From: JAKITW01 sp041598875
Lineage (GTDB): Bacteria > Desulfobacterota > Desulfobulbia > Desulfobulbales > BM004
Length of the DNA: 7,640 bases
Assembly (NCBI GenBank): GCA_041598875.1
Contig: JBFHXP010000124.1
Location: 1 to 7,640, forward strand
Direction of reading: 5' to 3'
The notes under the pieces are model-generated. The model was not told where the DNA came from, ran no database searches, and saw nothing but the letters and a program-made list of their open reading frames with translations. Made by a program: the position numbers and the translations under genes. Shown piece by piece: positions 5,173 through 7,640 of the stretch. How positions within the stretch are numbered: the stretch's first letter is position 1; every line of letters begins with the position of its first letter.

Positions 5173-7026
5173 TCACTCGGAGATCCGTCTCTCCTCAACG
5201 ATCTCCCACACCTGAACGCGCTGATTGAAGAAATCGGCAATGACAAGATTCTGATTTCTGTCCACGGCAAGATCAGTGGGAAAATTGAACCAGCCCGGAG
5301 AAATGCCGCGGCCGCCCAGTTCGGCAAGCACGATGCCGGTCATGTCATACAGAATAATAGAGTGCCGGAGATAGTCAACCACGTAAATGATCCCTCTCTT
5401 CCTGTCAACGGCCACTCCCCGGGGCCGGCTCAGCTTGCCATATACGCCGCCTTTTTCGCCCACAGTCTGAATAAAATCCTCAAGCGGCGAATAAATGTAT
5501 ATGGAACTGGTCTCCTCGCTGAGAAGATAGATATCACCTCCGCTGTCGATAGTCACGTCTACAATCGAGTCAGGGCCGATTTTTTCCCTTTTTCCTGGCC
5601 GCCCCTGACCGATTTCCGGTTTCAGCCAACGAAGAAATTCGCCGTTTCGACCAAGGACCATCACCCCGTGGCCAGGAGATCCGGCCAGATAGATTGCCCC
5701 GCTCACCGGAGAGACAGCGGCCTGTTTGGGAGCAAAATCGGCAAACCCCTCGCCGAAGTCAGAAAAAAAGATCTCTTTGACCAAAAAGAAGGCGGAATTA
5801 AATATGCTGAGCCGGGATGGTTTTTCTCCAAGGGCCTGCTGGCAGAGATAGAGGTTCCCAGCGCCATCGATGAACCCGCCCACCGAACTGACCACGTCAC
5901 GCCCAGCCCCCAGGGAGACCTCGGGAAGATATTCCGGCCCGAAAACCACCCCGCCCTTTTTCGATCCGCCAACCACGACAAAGAGCTCTCCGGAATTGGT
6001 GTCGGCAAAGACCGAGGATGGATAATGGAGGGGCTGTCCCTGCTCATCGGCAACCAGATTTGCAACGATATTCTTCCGGAACTCGCGCTTAACTACCCTG
6101 GCCGGGGTTTCCGCAACATCCGCACTCTCTTTCACTTCTGGCGCCACCACTTCAGTTACAGGCAGGACAGGCTCGAGCTCACCCTCGGCCGCAGCGGTTT
6201 CCTCTTCCGGATGCGGTTCTTTTTCCAGGGGGAGTTCAGCAGGCGGTTTATCGATCTGAGCAACAGGCTCAGGGGACCAGATCCGGGAAATTCTTTCACT
6301 CCTGAGATACGCCGAGAGGATCAATGCCCCGGCATACTTTTCCTGAACCGCGGGAAGCAGGGTTTCAGCCTCGTGCCTGTTCATAAACCTGCCTATCCGG
6401 ACGGCATGGAACCCCTTGATAACCTCGATACGAAGATAGTCACGGTCCTTTTTCTCCAACATCTCCAACAGGGCCGAATAATTCTTTTCCGCAGCGAGTG
6501 CGTCATAACTTCCTGCCTGGATCGTATAGTACTCCCTGTCATCACCACCAAGAACCGGCCCATCAAGAACCGGCGGGGCGGCAATCGCGGGAGGGGCTTC
6601 CTGATCTGAAGGCGGAGCACCATTTCCTCCCTCGTCACGGGGCTGATCCACTATTTTCCTGATCCGTTCTTCCTTGATATAAGCGCTGAGAAGCACGGCC
6701 CCGGGATACCGGCCATGGATCAGGTCGAGCGTTTTTTTTGCCTCAGGCCGGGAAACAAAACGGCCAACCCGCACGGTGTGATACCCCTGGACGACCTCAA
6801 TCCGCAGATAGTCGCGATCAGCAGGCGACAGGGTGCGCGCGAGCATCGAATAGTGCTTTTCAGCGCCGCCCTGGTCATAACTGCCGGCCTGCACGGTATA
6901 ATACTCCTGCTCCGCCAGAGCATCCTGTCCGAGCAGTACGAACAGGATCAGCAGCAGGGGAGGGAACACCCTGTAACCACGAAGGGTATGCATCAAGGCA
7001 ATGACCATGTTTTTTAGAACCGCCAT
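5173..7026 (-). CDS. Secreted SPOR-SPOR-NHL repeat protein
   Basis: 617 residues from ATG 7026. Other in-frame starts are TTG 7041, ATG 7008 and ATG 6993; none has a well-spaced ribosome site, and 6993 would give the most typical signal peptide (MHTLRGYRVFPPLLLILFVL, cut after ALA). Residues about 40-126 and 165-249 are two SPOR domains, each starting EYYT[VI]QAGSYD and containing DRDYLRIEV, [AT]VR[VI]GRF and LSAY; SPOR domains bind denuded septal peptidoglycan. A Pro/Glu-rich linker spans about 250-312. From about 325 to 610 is a beta-propeller; its last two blades are clear NHL repeats (SRPRGVAVDRKRGIIYVVDY and FPTDLAVDRNQNLVIADF). NHL proteins are common beside multiheme cytochromes in Geobacter, including near omcS as I recall. 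Likely a periplasmic scaffold on the cell wall; no catalytic residue or heme motif is seen. It lies downstream of a strong terminator, so it probably has its own promoter. Confidence 0.9.
   Translation of the reverse strand: MAVLKNMVIALMHTLRGYRVFPPLLLILFVLLGQDALAEQEYYTVQAGSYDQGGAEKHYSMLARTLSPADRDYLRIEVVQGYHTVRVGRFVSRPEAKKTLDLIHGRYPGAVLLSAYIKEERIRKIVDQPRDEGGNGAPPSDQEAPPAIAAPPVLDGPVLGGDDREYYTIQAGSYDALAAEKNYSALLEMLEKKDRDYLRIEVIKGFHAVRIGRFMNRHEAETLLPAVQEKYAGALILSAYLRSERISRIWSPEPVAQIDKPPAELPLEKEPHPEEETAAAEGELEPVLPVTEVVAPEVKESADVAETPARVVKREFRKNIVANLVADEQGQPLHYPSSVFADTNSGELFVVVGGSKKGGVVFGPEYLPEVSLGAGRDVVSSVGGFIDGAGNLYLCQQALGEKPSRLSIFNSAFFLVKEIFFSDFGEGFADFAPKQAAVSPVSGAIYLAGSPGHGVMVLGRNGEFLRWLKPEIGQGRPGKREKIGPDSIVDVTIDSGGDIYLLSEETSSIYIYSPLEDFIQTVGEKGGVYGKLSRPRGVAVDRKRGIIYVVDYLRHSIILYDMTGIVLAELGGRGISPGWFNFPTDLAVDRNQNLVIADFFNQRVQVWEIVEERRISE
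6280..6906 (-). repeat. Tandem duplication encoding the two SPOR domains
   Basis: The segments at about 6906-6649 and 6534-6280 encode clearly related SPOR units of about 86 and 85 residues, sharing EYYT, QAGSYD, AEK, YS, DRDYLRIEV, VR, GRF, LSAY and SERI/EERI, separated by a Pro/Ala-rich linker of about 38 residues. This is an internal protein duplication, not a mobile repeat. Confidence 0.75.
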
Positions 7027-7067
7027 CTCCCGGGTCGCCAAGGCACACCCGGCTCGGGGAAAAAGTT

Positions 7068-7111
7068 AAAAAAAAAGGAAGCAAGCCTTGTTATATATCA
7101 GGCCTGCTTCC
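7068..7111 (-). terminator. Intrinsic terminator of the upstream multiheme cytochrome gene
   Basis: Minus-strand RNA: GGAAGCAGGCC, 13-nt loop, GGCTTGCTTCC: an 11-bp stem with a single G-U pair, followed immediately by nine U (7076-7068). It starts 91 nt after the cytochrome stop. In plus-strand reading the stem has an A-C mismatch and a shorter U-run after CA (7114-7119), so it may act weakly in both directions. Confidence 0.85.
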
Positions 7112-7129
7112 CATTTTTTACGTCTTTCT

Positions 7130-7158
7130 TGTACACATCATAAGTATAGACTGTACAC
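7130..7158 (-). promoter_or_regulatory. TGTACAC direct repeats around a candidate -10 box
   Basis: TGTACAC at 7130-7136 and 7152-7158, 22 bases apart (two helical turns), flanks a minus-strand TATACT (7143-7148). A poor -35 (TTGAGT, 7168-7173) sits 19 bases upstream. This could be a regulated promoter for the SPOR-NHL gene, but its transcript would have to pass the terminator at 7111-7068. A third TGTACAC lies at 5075-5081 upstream of the sigma-54 promoter. Confidence 0.3.
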
Positions 7159-7168
7159 CACTCGCACA

Positions 7169-7185
7169 CTCAAGTCCAGCTTGAG
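7169..7185. repeat. Short perfect inverted repeat
   Basis: CTCAAG-TCCAG-CTTGAG, a 6-bp stem with a 5-nt loop, 18 bases past the stop of the upstream cytochrome gene. It overlaps the weak -35 candidate. Could be a minor 3' hairpin or operator; nothing more can be said. Confidence 0.3.
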
Positions 7186-7202
7186 ATTTTCGTTTTTCAC
7201 AT

Positions 7203-7640
7203 TTAGCGCTGGACATCATGGGCAATGCCATGGCAGGTGCCGCAGCTGGTGTATTTGTTATGTATCTTGCCGCCATGGGGTTCACCATGGCAGGTCTGGC
7301 AGGCCGGAAGCAGCCCATGGGTGGGATGACACTCGGCGCAGGTCAGCGCGGTATGCTTGGTCACCCGGTCTTTGAGAAGGGTATAGGCCTTCTCGTGACA
7401 GCCGGCACAGACAGCCTTGCTCTGGGTAACGGGATAGGTTATTGCCAGAGGGGTATGCACGGGGTGGCAGGCCATACAATCAGGCGTTGCCATCTCCACC
7501 ATCGGACTGTGGTTCTGATGACACTCGCTGCACTGCGGAATCCGCCCGTGTTTCTGCGAATGACAGGATGAGCAGTTTTCAGTGGTATGCTTGCTCGGGC
7601 TGTTGGTCAACAACAGGCCGATGTCGCCATGACACTTCCG
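7203..7640 (-). CDS. Multiheme c-type cytochrome, C-terminal part (at least 8 hemes)
   Basis: 145 codons plus stop (TAG... read from 7205-7203) are visible and the frame runs off the window, so the N-terminus is missing; a TTG at 7613 inside it is not a credible start. The first visible residues RKCHGDIG are evidently the end of a CxxCH motif cut by the edge. Seven complete motifs follow: CSSCH, CSECH, CMACH, CAGCH, CAECH, CQTCH and CGTCH, giving about one heme per 18 residues. Most are followed by a nearby His (CHQNH, CHPVH, CHPTH, CHGEPH, CHGIAH), consistent with bis-His hemes, as in the cytochrome c3/c7-like and doubled-CXXCH families. No membrane segment is seen at the C-terminus. Probably a periplasmic or cell-surface electron carrier serving the same pathway; its exact family is uncertain. 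A strong terminator follows, so it is transcribed apart from the SPOR-NHL gene. Confidence 0.9.
   Translation of the reverse strand, partial: RKCHGDIGLLLTNSPSKHTTENCSSCHSQKHGRIPQCSECHQNHSPMVEMATPDCMACHPVHTPLAITYPVTQSKAVCAGCHEKAYTLLKDRVTKHTALTCAECHPTHGLLPACQTCHGEPHGGKIHNKYTSCGTCHGIAHDVQR

Noticed and set aside
5165..5206. Terminator at the end of the SPOR-NHL gene (GGAGATC/GATCTCC then T6)
   Set aside because: Seven-bp stem with a 14-nt loop and 8 nt before the T-run; too weak and too far to claim.
5170..6609. Plus-strand open frame of 479 codons
   Set aside because: It lies entirely antisense to the SPOR-NHL gene, whose minus-frame protein has recognisable SPOR and NHL repeats and a signal peptide; the plus frame has no recognisable domain and no ribosome site.
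1..7640. CRISPR arrays, tRNA or rRNA genes, insertion sequences
   Set aside because: No regularly spaced repeats, no tRNA-like cloverleaf and no transposase-like frame or terminal inverted repeats were seen.

Overview
All credible genes in this window lie on the minus strand, so transcription runs from high to low coordinates. The content is two multiheme c-type cytochromes, a large outer-membrane beta-barrel, two periplasmic or lipid-anchored proteins of the CsgG/LpoB-like type, and a SPOR-SPOR-NHL protein. This points to a Gram-negative, metal- or electrode-respiring anaerobe, most likely Desulfuromonadales/Geobacterales or a neighbouring Desulfobacterota group. That placement is inferred from gene content only; no marker gene is present.

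Layout in transcription order: (a) 7640-7203, the C-terminal part of a cytochrome with seven complete CxxCH motifs plus an eighth cut by the window edge, ended by a strong intrinsic terminator (7111-7068). (b) About 7026-5173, a secreted protein with two tandem SPOR domains and an NHL beta-propeller. (c) A 410-base gene-free region (5172-4763) holding a good sigma-54 promoter (5022-5006), several dyads or repeats and a leader of about 230 nt. (d) 4762-3653, a secreted cytochrome whose motif order matches the hexaheme nanowire cytochrome OmcS. (e) A 219-base spacer with two strong hairpins that share an alternative pairing segment. (f) 3430-1319, a 703-residue outer-membrane barrel. (g) 1267-683, a lipoprotein, and (h) 651 to beyond position 1, a secreted protein; g and h share the same CsgG/LpoB-like fold pattern and follow the barrel at short spacing, so f-g-h look like one operon.

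Working model (inference): the locus makes an extracellular cytochrome filament or conduit and its export or assembly machinery. The OmcS-like protein would be the wire subunit, under sigma-54 control. The barrel and the CsgG/LpoB-like proteins would be the outer-membrane export or anchoring part. The SPOR-NHL protein would be a peptidoglycan-associated scaffold, and the upstream multiheme cytochrome a periplasmic or outer-membrane electron donor. The most interesting points are the OmcS-like cytochrome with an abnormal third heme motif and a polyalanine run, the paired CsgG-like proteins beside a barrel, and the structured RNA between the cytochrome and barrel genes.
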